52,258 nucleotides of DNA, from positions 1 to 52,258 of IMG/VR virus record IMGVR_UViG_3300018412_000021; one strand, written 5' to 3'. Below, piece after piece: positions 39,651 to 47,486 of the stretch. The DNA comes from a virus. A program made the position numbers and the translations under genes. Under the pieces are notes generated by a model. It did not search any database. It worked only from the letters and a program-made list of their open reading frames with translations, and was not told the DNA's origin. The first letter of the stretch is position 1; each line of letters starts with the position of its first letter.

Positions 39651-39896
39651 ATGAAAACTTTCAACGTATATATCACCGATCTGTTTTCTGGCGAATTGAA
39701 TTACAGCCATGTCACAAAATTTGTTGTGGCCGCAAATACAGAACGCGGTGCTGTTTGCAAAGTATCAAAAGAAACGGGGTTGAATTTCAGAAAACAATAT
39801 GATGAAATTTACCACTCTACAAGTAAACTGACAGCTCTGGTAATTGACGATAGTGATGATCCATCTTATGACTATGAAAATGCTTTTAGCATTTAA
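39651..39896 (+). CDS. Hypothetical protein
   Basis: 81 residues from ATG 39651 (or ATG 39645). MKTFNVYITDLFSGELNYSH, then an acidic C-terminus. The FNVYITDL opening and VAANTERGAVCKVSKETG look like a small DNA-modification-inhibitor-type fold but no family is certain. Confidence 0.5.
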   Translation: MKTFNVYITDLFSGELNYSHVTKFVVAANTERGAVCKVSKETGLNFRKQYDEIYHSTSKLTALVIDDSDDPSYDYENAFSI

Positions 39897-39915
39897 TTAA
39901 CAAATTCTATCAAAG

Positions 39916-39952
39916 CCCGCAATGCGACAGAAACATTTAATTTGCGGGTTTT
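39916..39952 (+). terminator. Terminator-like hairpin overlapping a promoter
   Basis: CCCGCAA/TTGCGGG (39916-39922, 39942-39948), loop of 19 bases, then TTTTGG. The -35 box of the next promoter is inside its 3' arm. Confidence 0.6.
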
Positions 39953-39970
39953 GGTATGTTCTCTTATAGT
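39942..39970 (+). promoter_or_regulatory. Promoter
   Basis: TTGCGG (39942-39947), 17 bases, TATAGT (39965-39970). Weak -35, good -10. Confidence 0.5.
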
Positions 39971-40023
39971 GTGAAACATGCAAAAGCAATGGCGCATTGC
40001 AGACAACTGAAAATGGGTGACTT

Positions 40024-40089
40024 ATGAATCGCAAAATGCAAACACTTAAAACTTTATCCGAACAATGGAAAAACAGAAAAACACCGTAG
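40024..40089 (+). CDS. Possible 21-residue leader peptide
   Basis: ATG 40024 with GGGTGA before it, TAG at 40087. MNRKMQTLKTLSEQWKNRKT. Overlaps the start of the next gene, so its translation may control it. Confidence 0.3.
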   Translation: MNRKMQTLKTLSEQWKNRKTP

Positions 40090-40367
40090 ACTGTTTTGAG
40101 TGGCAGACTTCCGGCGGTGAATTTATAATTGTGTGGATTGACTGTAATTTTGAGCCTTATAATCGCGGAGTGTTTTTTAGCATTGAAGGGCTTGATGATC
40201 ACAATGTATTCTCTTTTTCTGGACAAGTAAAAAAGAGAAACGGGAGTTTCTTTTTGCCTTTCGATTTAGAATTTGGGCCTGATCGAATAGAATGCTATCT
40301 TCAAGAGGTTCATTCTGAAATTATGGAAGGTTACATTATACCGAATGGAATTGAGCTAATAGATTAA
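40065..40367 (+). CDS. Hypothetical protein
   Basis: 100 residues, beta-rich (CFEWQTSGGEFIIVWIDCNF; GVFFSIEGLDDHNVFSFSGQ). No good ribosome site; likely coupled to the leader ORF at 40024. Function unknown. Confidence 0.5.
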   Translation: MEKQKNTVDCFEWQTSGGEFIIVWIDCNFEPYNRGVFFSIEGLDDHNVFSFSGQVKKRNGSFFLPFDLEFGPDRIECYLQEVHSEIMEGYIIPNGIELID

Positions 40368-40403
40368 ATCTATTGGGTGTGTTTCTGTTATAGGAACAAT
40401 CAA

Positions 40404-40433
40404 TTGTACAAGTAGGCTTTTCTTTTCTATAGT
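40404..40433 (+). promoter_or_regulatory. Promoter
   Basis: TTGTAC (40404-40409), 18 bases, TATAGT (40428-40433). Confidence 0.5.
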
Positions 40434-40466
40434 GTGTTCAAGTTAAACGAAACAGGAATCAAAACA

Positions 40467-40673
40467 ATGCAATCATTTACCCGCTTTACTATGTCTTTGG
40501 TGTCCAAAACTATCTGCGCTATGTCTGATACGCAGACAGAACGCTTTACACAACTGGCAAAAGCAAAGCATAAGATAAACAAGATCAATAGACAGTCTGC
40601 TAGCTATGCTTTCCGATTGGGTGCTATCCAAGCTGTCAGCCAGAGTACAGCAAAAGAGTATACATTTTATTGA
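40467..40673 (+). CDS. Hypothetical protein
   Basis: 68 residues from ATG 40467 after AGGAATC. Basic helical (QLAKAKHKINKINRQSASYA). Function unknown. Confidence 0.5.
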   Translation: MQSFTRFTMSLVSKTICAMSDTQTERFTQLAKAKHKINKINRQSASYAFRLGAIQAVSQSTAKEYTFY

Positions 40674-40681
40674 AAATAACC

Positions 40682-40709
40682 TTGACGTAGCGCCGAAAGG
40701 CGCTATGCT
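40682..40709 (+). promoter_or_regulatory. Promoter with perfect operator-like palindrome
   Basis: TTGACG (40682-40687), 16 bases, TATGCT (40704-40709). TAGCGCC-GAAA-GGCGCTA (40688-40705) fills the spacer exactly. Confidence 0.65.
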
Positions 40710-40761
40710 AGACCACAACAGCCAGCCACTACCGGCAAGGCAAAACCAGAAAGGTGACACC

Positions 40762-41025
40762 ATGCAAGCAATTACAACCAAGTTTTTCGGCCCAACTAAT
40801 ACCCTCGGCAGCCGGATCAAGGCAACATGCTGGCTGACCAGTATTATAGTATCTTTCGACCATAGTGCCAATACTGAAGAGAACCATACAGCGGCAATCG
40901 AAGCTCTTGTGTGCAAGCTCAACAATGATCGGATTGTCAAAGGTGGTAGCGGATTGTGGAACATTGCAGCCAATGGCGAAAGTGTCGATGGTAAAGGGAA
41001 AACAGCAATTATAGAACTAGTTTAA
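40762..41025 (+). CDS. Hypothetical protein of a widespread phage/plasmid type
   Basis: 87 residues from ATG 40762 after AAAGGTGACACC. The opening MQAITTKFFGPTNTLGSRIK and NTEENHTAAIEALVCKLN recur in small proteins of phages and plasmids. Function unknown. Confidence 0.6.
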   Translation: MQAITTKFFGPTNTLGSRIKATCWLTSIIVSFDHSANTEENHTAAIEALVCKLNNDRIVKGGSGLWNIAANGESVDGKGKTAIIELV

Positions 41026-41056
41026 ATAAGGCTTGACTAACACATGCCGGACTATG

Positions 41057-41081
41057 CCCTGATAGGTGGATTCTATCGGGG
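41057..41081 (+). other. RNA hairpin in intergenic region
   Basis: CCCTGATAG pairs with CTATCGGGG (9 pairs, one G-U) around a 7-base loop. No T-run follows, so it may be an attenuator or processing site. Confidence 0.4.
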
Positions 41082-41106
41082 TATCCTTGTTGATAGGAAT
41101 ATACAA

Positions 41107-41135
41107 TTACCCTTCTCTGCCAGGTCTGCTATAGT
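41107..41135 (+). promoter_or_regulatory. Promoter
   Basis: Good -10 TATAGT (41130-41135); weak -35 TTACCC (41107-41112), 17 bases apart. Confidence 0.45.
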
Positions 41136-41167
41136 GTCCCTACATTCATTGATACAAGGTACTAAAC

Positions 41168-41404
41168 ATGAAAACACACACCATCACCATCAGCAACATA
41201 CATTGCAACAATCATCACTATTTGAATGACTGTGTTGGCATTGCGGGTATGTCTGGCGCTTTTAAGCCTATCAACGAGTGTGCAGCTGTTGCTATTATTA
41301 CTGACGAGCTGTTGTCATTGTGTGACATACCGTGGTCAGATGTGCAACAAATGCTAGGCGCTTTTGTTTGCCGTGGCTTTACTGTAAAAATTGAAAGTAT
41401 TTAA
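41168..41404 (+). CDS. Hypothetical protein
   Basis: 78 residues, ATG with AAGGT upstream. His/Cys-rich start (HTITISNIHCNNHHYLNDCV), then helices. Could bind a metal. Function unknown. Confidence 0.5.
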   Translation: MKTHTITISNIHCNNHHYLNDCVGIAGMSGAFKPINECAAVAIITDELLSLCDIPWSDVQQMLGAFVCRGFTVKIESI

Positions 41405-41434
41405 GTTATTAAACAACAGGTAAGGCGCTACATT

Positions 41435-41638
41435 ATGAAAGCTAAGAAAATAGATATGTCTGATTTAATCCCTCACTTTGCCACAATGGGGAGTGTATCT
41501 AAGTACACCCTGGAGCATGGTATTGCGCGGACGAAAATTAGAAGCAATGCACTAGATTCACTGCTGAGCGCTGGAGTTGAGTATGCCGAGGCTGCCACTA
41601 TTGCCGATAAAGTAGTTATAGAAACATATGGCGAATAA
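41435..41638 (+). CDS. Hypothetical protein, last gene of plus-strand unit
   Basis: 67 residues, ATG after GGTAAGGCGCTACATT. Helical (SNALDSLLSAGVEYAEAATI). Followed by a strong terminator. Function unknown. Confidence 0.5.
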   Translation: MKAKKIDMSDLIPHFATMGSVSKYTLEHGIARTKIRSNALDSLLSAGVEYAEAATIADKVVIETYGE

Positions 41639-41661
41639 TAAACAATAATGCTACACAACAG

Positions 41662-41683
41662 GCCCGCTATATGCGGGCTTTTT
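41662..41683 (+). terminator. Strong intrinsic terminator
   Basis: GCCCGC-tatat-GCGGGC followed by TTTTT. Outer bases AACAGGC (41657-41663) and GCCTGTT (41687-41693) could form a competing helix. Confidence 0.88.
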
Positions 41684-42130
41684 ACTGCCTGTTATTTAAT
41701 CTTCTAAGTATATAAACAGTGCTCACTAATACACTTTAAACAATCAATAAACTTGCCAGCGTATAAGTCACAAGTACCGGCACACCTGATACAGCACACT
41801 ATAAGTACCTGTATACATACACCAGTCTATTGTCTGCTATGTTGTCTGTTGTTTACCTGTTGTGTTTATTGTTTTGTCGCTGTTGTGTGTCTTATATGTC
41901 AAGCCCTACACTCTTTAACTATCACCCATAACAACCCACAATAAACTCCCTCAACTCACTACCACCTCTTAATCCCTTCTCTGGTGCTCCCTCACATTCG
42001 TTCCACACTCAACTAATAGGTGACCATCGATTAACTCTTATCATTGCTTGTGAGTGACCACAGGCTCGCTGGTAGGTGTTGGATATTTTTGAATTGTAGC
42101 AGTAGTGGGAAGGTTGGCGTGGGGGTTGCT

Positions 42131-42250
42131 AAGACCCTTAGATATAGAGATGGGAATCTCAAGGATTAGCAAGACACTCTGATATAGAGCTGGTAATCTC
42201 AAAGGTTTAAGAGAAGACCCTCGGATATAGGTGTGATATTTTCTGAATAA
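42131..42250. repeat. Three imperfect direct repeats, ~41-base period
   Basis: Units begin at 42131, 42171 and 42214. Shared pattern AAGACnCTnnGATATAG, then in the first two AATCTCAA-GG-TTA. The first unit also has GAGAT/ATCTC as a small hairpin. Iteron-like. Confidence 0.6.
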
Positions 42251-42370
42251 ACCTGTAATATCTTAATAGGAATACCAACTCTGAGAATAGGGGGTTGGGT
42301 ATAATCTCCTCACAGAAAGAACATATCGTCCTTGACATATCCTATTCTGTATACCGGATTATTTCTATTA

Positions 42371-42434
42371 AGGGCAATGCCCTACAAGTCACGGATTCCG
42401 TGGCCTCCAGAATATTTTGTCAACACAGTGTTGA
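42371..42434. repeat. Cluster of three palindromes
   Basis: AGGGCA-a-TGCCCT (42371-42383), CACGG-att-CCGTG (42390-42402) and TCAACAC-a-GTGTTGA (42420-42434), all perfect, within 64 bases just before the end of the helicase gene. Confidence 0.6.
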
Positions 42435-42441
42435 TAACTGT

Positions 42442-43728
42442 CTACGGGAAGTCTCCAGATAACCAACGAATGAGTAACTTTTCCATACGGAGTGGAAGGA
42501 TATACACATCAATAGGTAGGTCATTTCTGATACGACTCCGCCAAATCCACTGAATCATTTCTGATAAAGCAAACTGGTCATCATCTGGTACTGCGTCTAG
42601 GTCAACTCCATAGTCTTGTAAGTATGCTTTCACAATAGTGTTTACATACCGATTATAAGCATGTACAACAGTTGTTTTGTGTGAGTAGTCATTGGTAGCT
42701 CTAGCTCCACAGAATAGGAATACCTCGTCTGGGTTCACTTCTTTAGGGATAACCAGTCTTTTGTTCTTTCTGTTCTCAACTTCTTTCAACACGGACTCTT
42801 TTGGCAGAGTGATAAGTAAATCTTCTCTTCCAACCTTCCTGTATACAGCCCTGATAGCACCTCCCACTTTCTTTAATTGTTCAGGGGTTGCATTCTTTGT
42901 GTACCAAGTGTGGGTCATACCATAGTTTCTGACGTTGTTTGTACTAGGGAGTTTACATAATTGGATCAAATCTCTGGCTTGATCGAGTACAACGGATGTA
43001 TCTTTCATTAAAGTTACTTCTGTGAAGTCAGATATTTCCACACCTTTGAGTTTAAGAAAAGATTCCATTACACTCCCTTTGAAGAGGTAGGAAAGTATTA
43101 CTGTTCTTGCACTACATTGTATTAAGGCAACTGGTAATTGAGTAACCATCATATCTCTGCTTCTCTTAGAGCAATACAACATCTCCATCTCACACAACTT
43201 TTTCAATCCTGAGTATTGAGTGTATTCAGTCATGTCTTCCCATAACCACTCCACTCTCCCTAGTTGGTCTTCATGTACCACCACATGCCCTGCTCTTTCG
43301 AGGGCTACAATATCTCCCTTCTTGTACTTACCGCTGTAAGGTTCAATCAGGCTTACCTCTTCATCGATAACCATCACATACTCTTGTTCCCGTATCACTT
43401 CTAAGTGTCTCTTGGATAGGTCTGTAAACAAGCTGTGTGTGAAGGAAACATTACACCCTTCTTTCAATAACTCCAGTAAGTGTTCTGATTTAGTCCTATA
43501 GTCTTGTGTAGTTGGGAATGTGAACTCTAAAGATTCACAGGCTTTTGGTATTCGTTCTTCCACTTCTGTTAGCATTGGAGATATATATAGGTATCTTTGG
43601 TTTGGGTTGTCTAACATCCATTTTATAACCCCCTGTGTCTTTCCCGATCCCATAATTGCGTCTAGCACTTCCACGGAAGGACATACTTCAACGGAGGTGC
43701 TTTCTTTTTCTTGTTTATCCAAATTCAT
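42442..43728 (-). CDS. DEAD-like helicase/ATPase
   Basis: 428 residues. DAIMGSGKTQGVIKW is a Walker A loop at about residue 27, and YVMVIDEEVSLIEP is a DExx-type Walker B. SARTVILSYLFKG may be motif III. This resembles phage superfamily 2 helicase-like proteins, including origin-binding-type ones. Last gene of the downstream minus-strand unit. Role (replication start, recombination) is inference. Confidence 0.7.
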   Translation of the reverse strand: MNLDKQEKESTSVEVCPSVEVLDAIMGSGKTQGVIKWMLDNPNQRYLYISPMLTEVEERIPKACESLEFTFPTTQDYRTKSEHLLELLKEGCNVSFTHSLFTDLSKRHLEVIREQEYVMVIDEEVSLIEPYSGKYKKGDIVALERAGHVVVHEDQLGRVEWLWEDMTEYTQYSGLKKLCEMEMLYCSKRSRDMMVTQLPVALIQCSARTVILSYLFKGSVMESFLKLKGVEISDFTEVTLMKDTSVVLDQARDLIQLCKLPSTNNVRNYGMTHTWYTKNATPEQLKKVGGAIRAVYRKVGREDLLITLPKESVLKEVENRKNKRLVIPKEVNPDEVFLFCGARATNDYSHKTTVVHAYNRYVNTIVKAYLQDYGVDLDAVPDDDQFALSEMIQWIWRSRIRNDLPIDVYILPLRMEKLLIRWLSGDFP

Positions 43729-44030
43729 TGCCTCATCACAGTTATTCTAATCCCTGAGCCATCATCTTCACATGCAGATTTAACACCCTCAGCCTCCTCT
43801 AAACTTAAATCTTGCCCTAAGCTGAATGAGAAGTTGCAACCTACATCCTCAGCTAAAACCCAATAGTTGCAGTCTTCTAGTTTACCCATACTTTCACTGT
43901 ATTCAGGGTCATTGTAGTAGTCAATTATAGGAAACCAGCCTTCATCCTCTGCTGTACAGCCAGATGAGTTGTAGTCCTCTGGGAAGAAACACTGTTTCCC
44001 GTAGTTGATAGAACAATCACATATAGTCAT
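43725..44030 (-). CDS. Hypothetical acidic Cys-rich protein
   Basis: 101 residues from ATG 44030, sharing a base with the previous stop (TGATG). MTICDCSINYGKQCFFPEDY; seven Cys. Overlaps the helicase ATG. Function unknown. Confidence 0.55.
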   Translation of the reverse strand: MTICDCSINYGKQCFFPEDYNSSGCTAEDEGWFPIIDYYNDPEYSESMGKLEDCNYWVLAEDVGCNFSFSLGQDLSLEEAEGVKSACEDDGSGIRITVMRQ

Positions 44031-44218
44031 CACTCCTCCCAATCGTCCACATAATAATCTTCTTGGAGTTGTTCTGTAACAGACTTAGGTTTGTCATACA
44101 GGTGTATATCTGTATATACCTCTGTGTATACCCTGCTTTCCTTAAACTCTTCTGGTAGCTCTTCATCCCATTTTCTCAATTTGTCATTGAGTTTATCAAT
44201 TTCTGTGTCTTGAGCCAT
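44030..44218 (-). CDS. Hypothetical protein
   Basis: 62 residues from ATG 44218 after GGGAGGAATAGTA. Highly charged helix (AQDTEIDKLNDKLRKWDEEL), acidic end. Function unknown. Confidence 0.55.
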   Translation of the reverse strand: MAQDTEIDKLNDKLRKWDEELPEEFKESRVYTEVYTDIHLYDKPKSVTEQLQEDYYVDDWEE

Positions 44219-44258
44219 TACTATTCCTCCCAAGGATATTCCCCTATCTGTATTTGAA

Positions 44259-44552
44259 TCAACTACCACTCTCCTCTGGATATTTAATAAACCAAACACG
44301 TTTACCCTGTTTCTTCTGTATCAGTCGTTTTTCATCTTTAATTCTACACTCCTTCCACCATTCAATACAATTATCAATACGCCACTCAGCTTCTATTTGA
44401 GTGAGCAAGTAGGTTGAATCATCAATATTACCCTTGGCAGGATGCCACCCCCACCAAAGGTGAGGGATAATCACCTGTTTGTATTCAGGATAGTAGCGAG
44501 TGTCTTTATACTGTTCCACTACTTTGATTCTCGTTTCAGGGATTGGTTTCAT
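44259..44552 (-). CDS. Hypothetical protein
   Basis: 97 residues from ATG 44552 overlapping the previous stop (ATGA). Trp-rich (HLWWGWHPAKGNIDDSTYLL; RIDNCIEWWKECRIKDEKRL). Function unknown. Confidence 0.55.
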   Translation of the reverse strand: MKPIPETRIKVVEQYKDTRYYPEYKQVIIPHLWWGWHPAKGNIDDSTYLLTQIEAEWRIDNCIEWWKECRIKDEKRLIQKKQGKRVWFIKYPEESGS

Positions 44553-44830
44553 AGTGACCACCGGATCGTAGCTGTAATATCAACACGACAATGGGGGTCA
44601 TTCCCTTTCAACTCATCTAGTATGTTTTCAATCCACTCATAGACTACAAAACCATCTTCTGAGATGCTTAAATCGAAGTAGTTGGGGTAGTAGTCTTTGT
44701 ATGCAGGAGGAGCATAAACGGAAAGGCGGTACTCTCGGGCTTTCAGGGCATCGTCTATCAACTTCATCGCAGACGCTATACTATCTTTTCGTGTACTGAT
44801 TACACCTTCTATTTGTGTCCAAACACCCAT
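44549..44830 (-). CDS. Hypothetical protein
   Basis: 93 residues, ATG after AAAGGAGATATAATTAA. Contains SAMKLIDDALKAREYRLSVY and PHCRVDITATIRWSL. Function unknown. Confidence 0.55.
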   Translation of the reverse strand: MGVWTQIEGVISTRKDSIASAMKLIDDALKAREYRLSVYAPPAYKDYYPNYFDLSISEDGFVVYEWIENILDELKGNDPHCRVDITATIRWSL

Positions 44831-44874
44831 TTAATTATATCTCCTTTGTTAATTTGCAATAGAGGGAGAAGGGG

Positions 44875-44949
44875 TTACATTCCCCATTCTTGAACACCAC
44901 AGCTACAACAACCTAGAGGTTTACCATACACCATGTGATATATCACCAT
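44875..44949 (-). CDS. Micro-ORF with CxxC, 24 residues
   Basis: ATG 44949 inside the end of the next gene, ends at 44875. The peptide ends YGKPLGCCSCGVQEWGM. It may be independent or the frameshifted C-terminus of the gene at 44921, which supplies a first CxxC. Confidence 0.35.
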   Translation of the reverse strand: MVIYHMVYGKPLGCCSCGVQEWGM

Positions 44950-45106
44950 GTGATATATTTCCCTCTTCCTCACAAGTATTGCAAAGAGTTGTTTTCCTCA
45001 CTTCATAGTCATCACTCTTCCATTCAGGAGGAGTGTCATATTGTTCGCCGTCTGGGTAGACATATACGCTGTAATAGTAATCTTCACAATGTTTCAGTTC
45101 ATTCAT
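44921..45106 (-). CDS. Hypothetical protein with single CxxC
   Basis: 61 residues from ATG 45106 after GAGGTGG. PDGEQYDTPPEWKSDDYEVR, then TTLCNTCEEEG, then a doubled ISHGD/ISHG from a 15-base tandem duplication, and a stop. It may be a half zinc ribbon; see the micro-ORF at 44875. Confidence 0.5.
   Translation of the reverse strand: MNELKHCEDYYYSVYVYPDGEQYDTPPEWKSDDYEVRKTTLCNTCEEEGNISHGDISHGVW
44929..44958. repeat. Tandem duplication of 15 bases
   Basis: CACCATGTGATATAT occurs twice head to tail (44929-44943, 44944-44958). Confidence 0.9.
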
Positions 45107-45443
45107 AATCCACCTCATTGATGATATAACAAACCTCTTCATCCCATACACTCCACGATTTTCCGGGATTGTCCTTTAATAACTTCTGACCGAACAAAGC
45201 CATCTTCTCTTCTATCTCACACTCAGCAGAATCTGACCCTTCTTCACCAACAATCTCGGAATACAAGCGATCATACTCCTTATCCCACTCTTCTTCAAGT
45301 TCTGGGCAATACACTCTTTGATGTCTCGTCACCTGTTCAACCCATTGCTCTGCTTTCTCTTTAGATTGGAATACAACAGCAGGATATGTCTGGTAATCGT
45401 CATACACCCCGACACAAGCCGTAACAACATAACAAGTGGTCAT
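45099..45443 (-). CDS. Hypothetical acidic protein
   Basis: 114 residues, ATG after GAGGAGGAATGAGATAA. MTTCYVVTACVGVYDDYQTY, then SKEKAEQWVEQVTRHQ. Resembles small phage proteins that open with a 'YVVT...GVYDD' strand. Function unknown. Confidence 0.55.
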   Translation of the reverse strand: MTTCYVVTACVGVYDDYQTYPAVVFQSKEKAEQWVEQVTRHQRVYCPELEEEWDKEYDRLYSEIVGEEGSDSAECEIEEKMALFGQKLLKDNPGKSWSVWDEEVCYIINEVDYE

Positions 45444-45448
45444 TTATC

Positions 45449-45736
45449 TCATTCCTCCTCTTCGATGATTTCAACAATGATACCAAGGTTTTCGGTAATC
45501 TGCAACAGAGATTTACGATCAAGGCAACTAATTGCATCCTCAAGCTCGTCAGAGATATCTGTGCGTCCCATAGCTGTGATCAGGGCTTGTTGGTAACAAT
45601 GTCCTTCTGATGAAGCTGTGCCTAATGATGGGTCTGTATCATCACTGTTGTAATAGACCATCTCTGTTGATTCACAACAGCTACAGCCAATTGAAGCCCA
45701 CTCAACCCCCTGTACAAACGTGTATCTAGTCTTCAC
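45449..45736 (-). CDS. Hypothetical Cys-rich protein
   Basis: 95 residues with GTG start (GGAGAAGAA before it, overlapping the previous gene). ASIGCSCCESTEMVYYN gives three close Cys. Acidic end. Function unknown. Confidence 0.55.
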   Translation of the reverse strand: MKTRYTFVQGVEWASIGCSCCESTEMVYYNSDDTDPSLGTASSEGHCYQQALITAMGRTDISDELEDAISCLDRKSLLQITENLGIIVEIIEEEE

Positions 45737-46067
45737 TCTTCTTCTCCAGTTCCACTAATTCGTAGTTACATTTATGATCGAAATCGCCCCAATAACCACC
45801 ATCCTCATCGTAACCTTCTTCGTCTACATCATCTGGACGTTCTTCTCGATTTGTTTGCTCACAAGTGTGGCTGATTTCCCCTGCTACGATCTGTTCCACA
45901 TCCTCATTCCAACCATCATCAAGGTACATAGAAATAACCTCACTGGCCACGTAGTCCCTGTCTTCTGCGGATTTATAGAAAATAAACCCATCACCGCAGG
46001 GGTCGTAAATAAAGAAACGAAATTCACTTGTCGGTTTCCAACTAAACTTAATCTTTTTATCAGTCAT
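45726..46067 (-). CDS. Conserved phage protein, acidic
   Basis: 113 residues, ATG after AAAGGAGAAGAAA. FIYDPCGDGFIFYKSAEDRD, MYLDDGWNEDVEQIVAG and EEGYDEDGGYWG occur in many enterobacterial and related phages. Function not known to me. Ends with TAG. Confidence 0.65.
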   Translation of the reverse strand: MTDKKIKFSWKPTSEFRFFIYDPCGDGFIFYKSAEDRDYVASEVISMYLDDGWNEDVEQIVAGEISHTCEQTNREERPDDVDEEGYDEDGGYWGDFDHKCNYELVELEKKSED

Positions 46068-46246
46068 TTTCTTCTCCTTTCATCCACATAGCAACCTCTG
46101 GTATCCATGTTGTAAATCCACTCACTCCATTCTCCAGTATCAAGCATGTAGCGATACCAACCAACACCATCTATCACTTCCGTTTGTGTCTTGATTGTAA
46201 TTGAGATTGTCTTAGGCTTAGGTTTGAATTGCAATACTTCACCCAT
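46064..46246 (-). CDS. Hypothetical protein
   Basis: 60 residues from the second of two ATGs (46246; first at 46249), AGGAGG upstream. MGEVLQFKPKPKTISITIKT. Beta-rich. Function unknown. Confidence 0.5.
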   Translation of the reverse strand: MGEVLQFKPKPKTISITIKTQTEVIDGVGWYRYMLDTGEWSEWIYNMDTRGCYVDERRRK

Positions 46247-46256
46247 CATTTCCCTC

Positions 46257-46559
46257 CTACGGGTATTTAATGTACTCCGTCTCAACCACCCGTTTTGAGC
46301 TAGGCTCAAAAGACTTGATATATTCGTCAATGATAGACATTGCCCAGAAAATGTCAGTGGAGTCCCCTTCTACTTCCGTGTAGCGTATTGTTATGAGGGG
46401 TTCTTTACTGCGAAGAATACTTAAACCACCCCAGTCGCTGAAATTGTACCACTCTCCCCAACAACGGTGCTGGGGGATATAGCGAACTCCTCCGTCAGCT
46501 TGGGTAATTTTCTTAATTCGTGTCTTAGCTGGACAATTGACTCCTAAAAGTTTAATCAC
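46257..46559 (-). CDS. Hypothetical protein
   Basis: 100 residues from GTG 46559, 8 bases after GGAGGG and overlapping the previous stop; longer in-frame starts lie in the upstream gene. Contains QHRCWGEWYNFSDWGGLSIL. Function unknown. Confidence 0.5.
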   Translation of the reverse strand: MIKLLGVNCPAKTRIKKITQADGGVRYIPQHRCWGEWYNFSDWGGLSILRSKEPLITIRYTEVEGDSTDIFWAMSIIDEYIKSFEPSSKRVVETEYIKYP

Positions 46560-46743
46560 TCTCGTTTCCCTCCACATAACTGTCATGGTCTGTCCCAAGT
46601 TTGAAGTAATGTAGCTCTCCCGTGTCCGGGTTTACCACTTCAACAAAATAGGCACTGTCAATGTAGTTTTCTGTCTTTTCGTGTTGATAGCGTTTGTATT
46701 CAGACGGTTTGTATAGTTTTACAACATTACTCGGTACAAGCAT
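46552..46743 (-). CDS. Hypothetical protein
   Basis: 63 residues, ATG after GAGGGGTTGAT. MLVPSNVVKLYKPSEYKRYQ, then a strand with DTGELHYFKLG. Function unknown. Confidence 0.5.
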   Translation of the reverse strand: MLVPSNVVKLYKPSEYKRYQHEKTENYIDSAYFVEVVNPDTGELHYFKLGTDHDSYVEGNESD

Positions 46744-46744
46744 A

Positions 46745-46939
46745 TCAACCCCTCTTACCTAGTTCATCACAAAGATCAGGCAAATGATCCATGTTTGTGA
46801 GAATCAATATGTCATCAGGATAGGCAATCTTTGTTATCTCAATGTGACGCAGTGGTGTTCCGCTGTCAATATTAGTGATCACACCCAAGGGACATTCACT
46901 TAGCCATTTATCCAGCTTCCTCTTTTCTGTCTTATTCAT
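46745..46939 (-). CDS. Hypothetical protein
   Basis: 64 residues, start overlapping the previous stop. Basic start (MNKTEKRKLDKWLSEC) and DILILTNMDHLPDLCDELGK. Function unknown. Confidence 0.5.
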   Translation of the reverse strand: MNKTEKRKLDKWLSECPLGVITNIDSGTPLRHIEITKIAYPDDILILTNMDHLPDLCDELGKRG

Positions 46940-47486
46940 CTTTCATCCCACCTATCTCGAAACTATTGAAGCTGTATTCACCCTCAACAACAACCCACTC
47001 CAAAGTGAACACCTTGCTGTTGAACAACACTTTCTGTGTTACATAGGTAATCTCCCTGCATCCAGATGCCGCCTTACTGCCTGTCATTTTTAATGACTCT
47101 TGATCTGTTGACAGTAATGTACACCACCCCTGCTTTATTGCAACTTGAAAATAACCCCAATCTTGAAAAGGAAAACAATTTTCATCCAAAACAGGGAGGT
47201 ATTCGTGTTCGTAAGTCCACTTCACACCATCATACAACTCACCTCCATCAATACCTACAGGAATAGCCATTTCGTCTTCTGAATACTGTAGTGTGATATA
47301 CCCACCAAGAGTCAAGGCTTCCTCAAGGCTGTCTGCTATATCTCCGTAAAGATACTCAACATACCCAGCTTGTGTGAAATGCTGGTCGAACATACCGAAC
47401 GAACTGATACTGTCAAAGAATACAATAGAGGCCCCTTCTTCTGGTAAATCTTCCATACTTAGTGTGTGAATTGGTATGTATTGCAT
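46932..47486 (-). CDS. Hypothetical protein
   Basis: 184 residues, ATG after GGAGGGGGAGTA. Aromatic and acidic (GASIVFFDSISSFGMFDQHF; ENCFPFQDWGYFQVAIKQGW). Function unknown. Confidence 0.55.
   Translation of the reverse strand: MQYIPIHTLSMEDLPEEGASIVFFDSISSFGMFDQHFTQAGYVEYLYGDIADSLEEALTLGGYITLQYSEDEMAIPVGIDGGELYDGVKWTYEHEYLPVLDENCFPFQDWGYFQVAIKQGWCTLLSTDQESLKMTGSKAASGCREITYVTQKVLFNSKVFTLEWVVVEGEYSFNSFEIGGMKDE

Larger units (their letters stand above)
41700..42441. other. Non-coding region between converging units
   Basis: About 740 bases without a supported gene. Bases 41800-41890 are rich in TGTTGT on the plus strand; three imperfect direct repeats follow at 42131-42250 and three palindromes at 42371-42434. 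A terminator for the minus-strand unit is not obvious. The region could hold an origin, a regulatory site or an unrecognised RNA. Confidence 0.5.

Noticed and set aside
41033-41058. TTGACT ... TATGCC as a promoter
   Set aside because: Spacing is only 14 bases; the hairpin that follows is the better-supported feature.
41753-41944. 63-codon plus frame after the terminator
   Set aside because: Starts with TTG without ribosome site, Cys/Val-rich low-complexity translation of TGTTGT-rich DNA.
42332-42360. TTGACA near the palindrome cluster as promoter
   Set aside because: The only -10-like TATACC is 12 bases away, and no gene follows on the plus strand.
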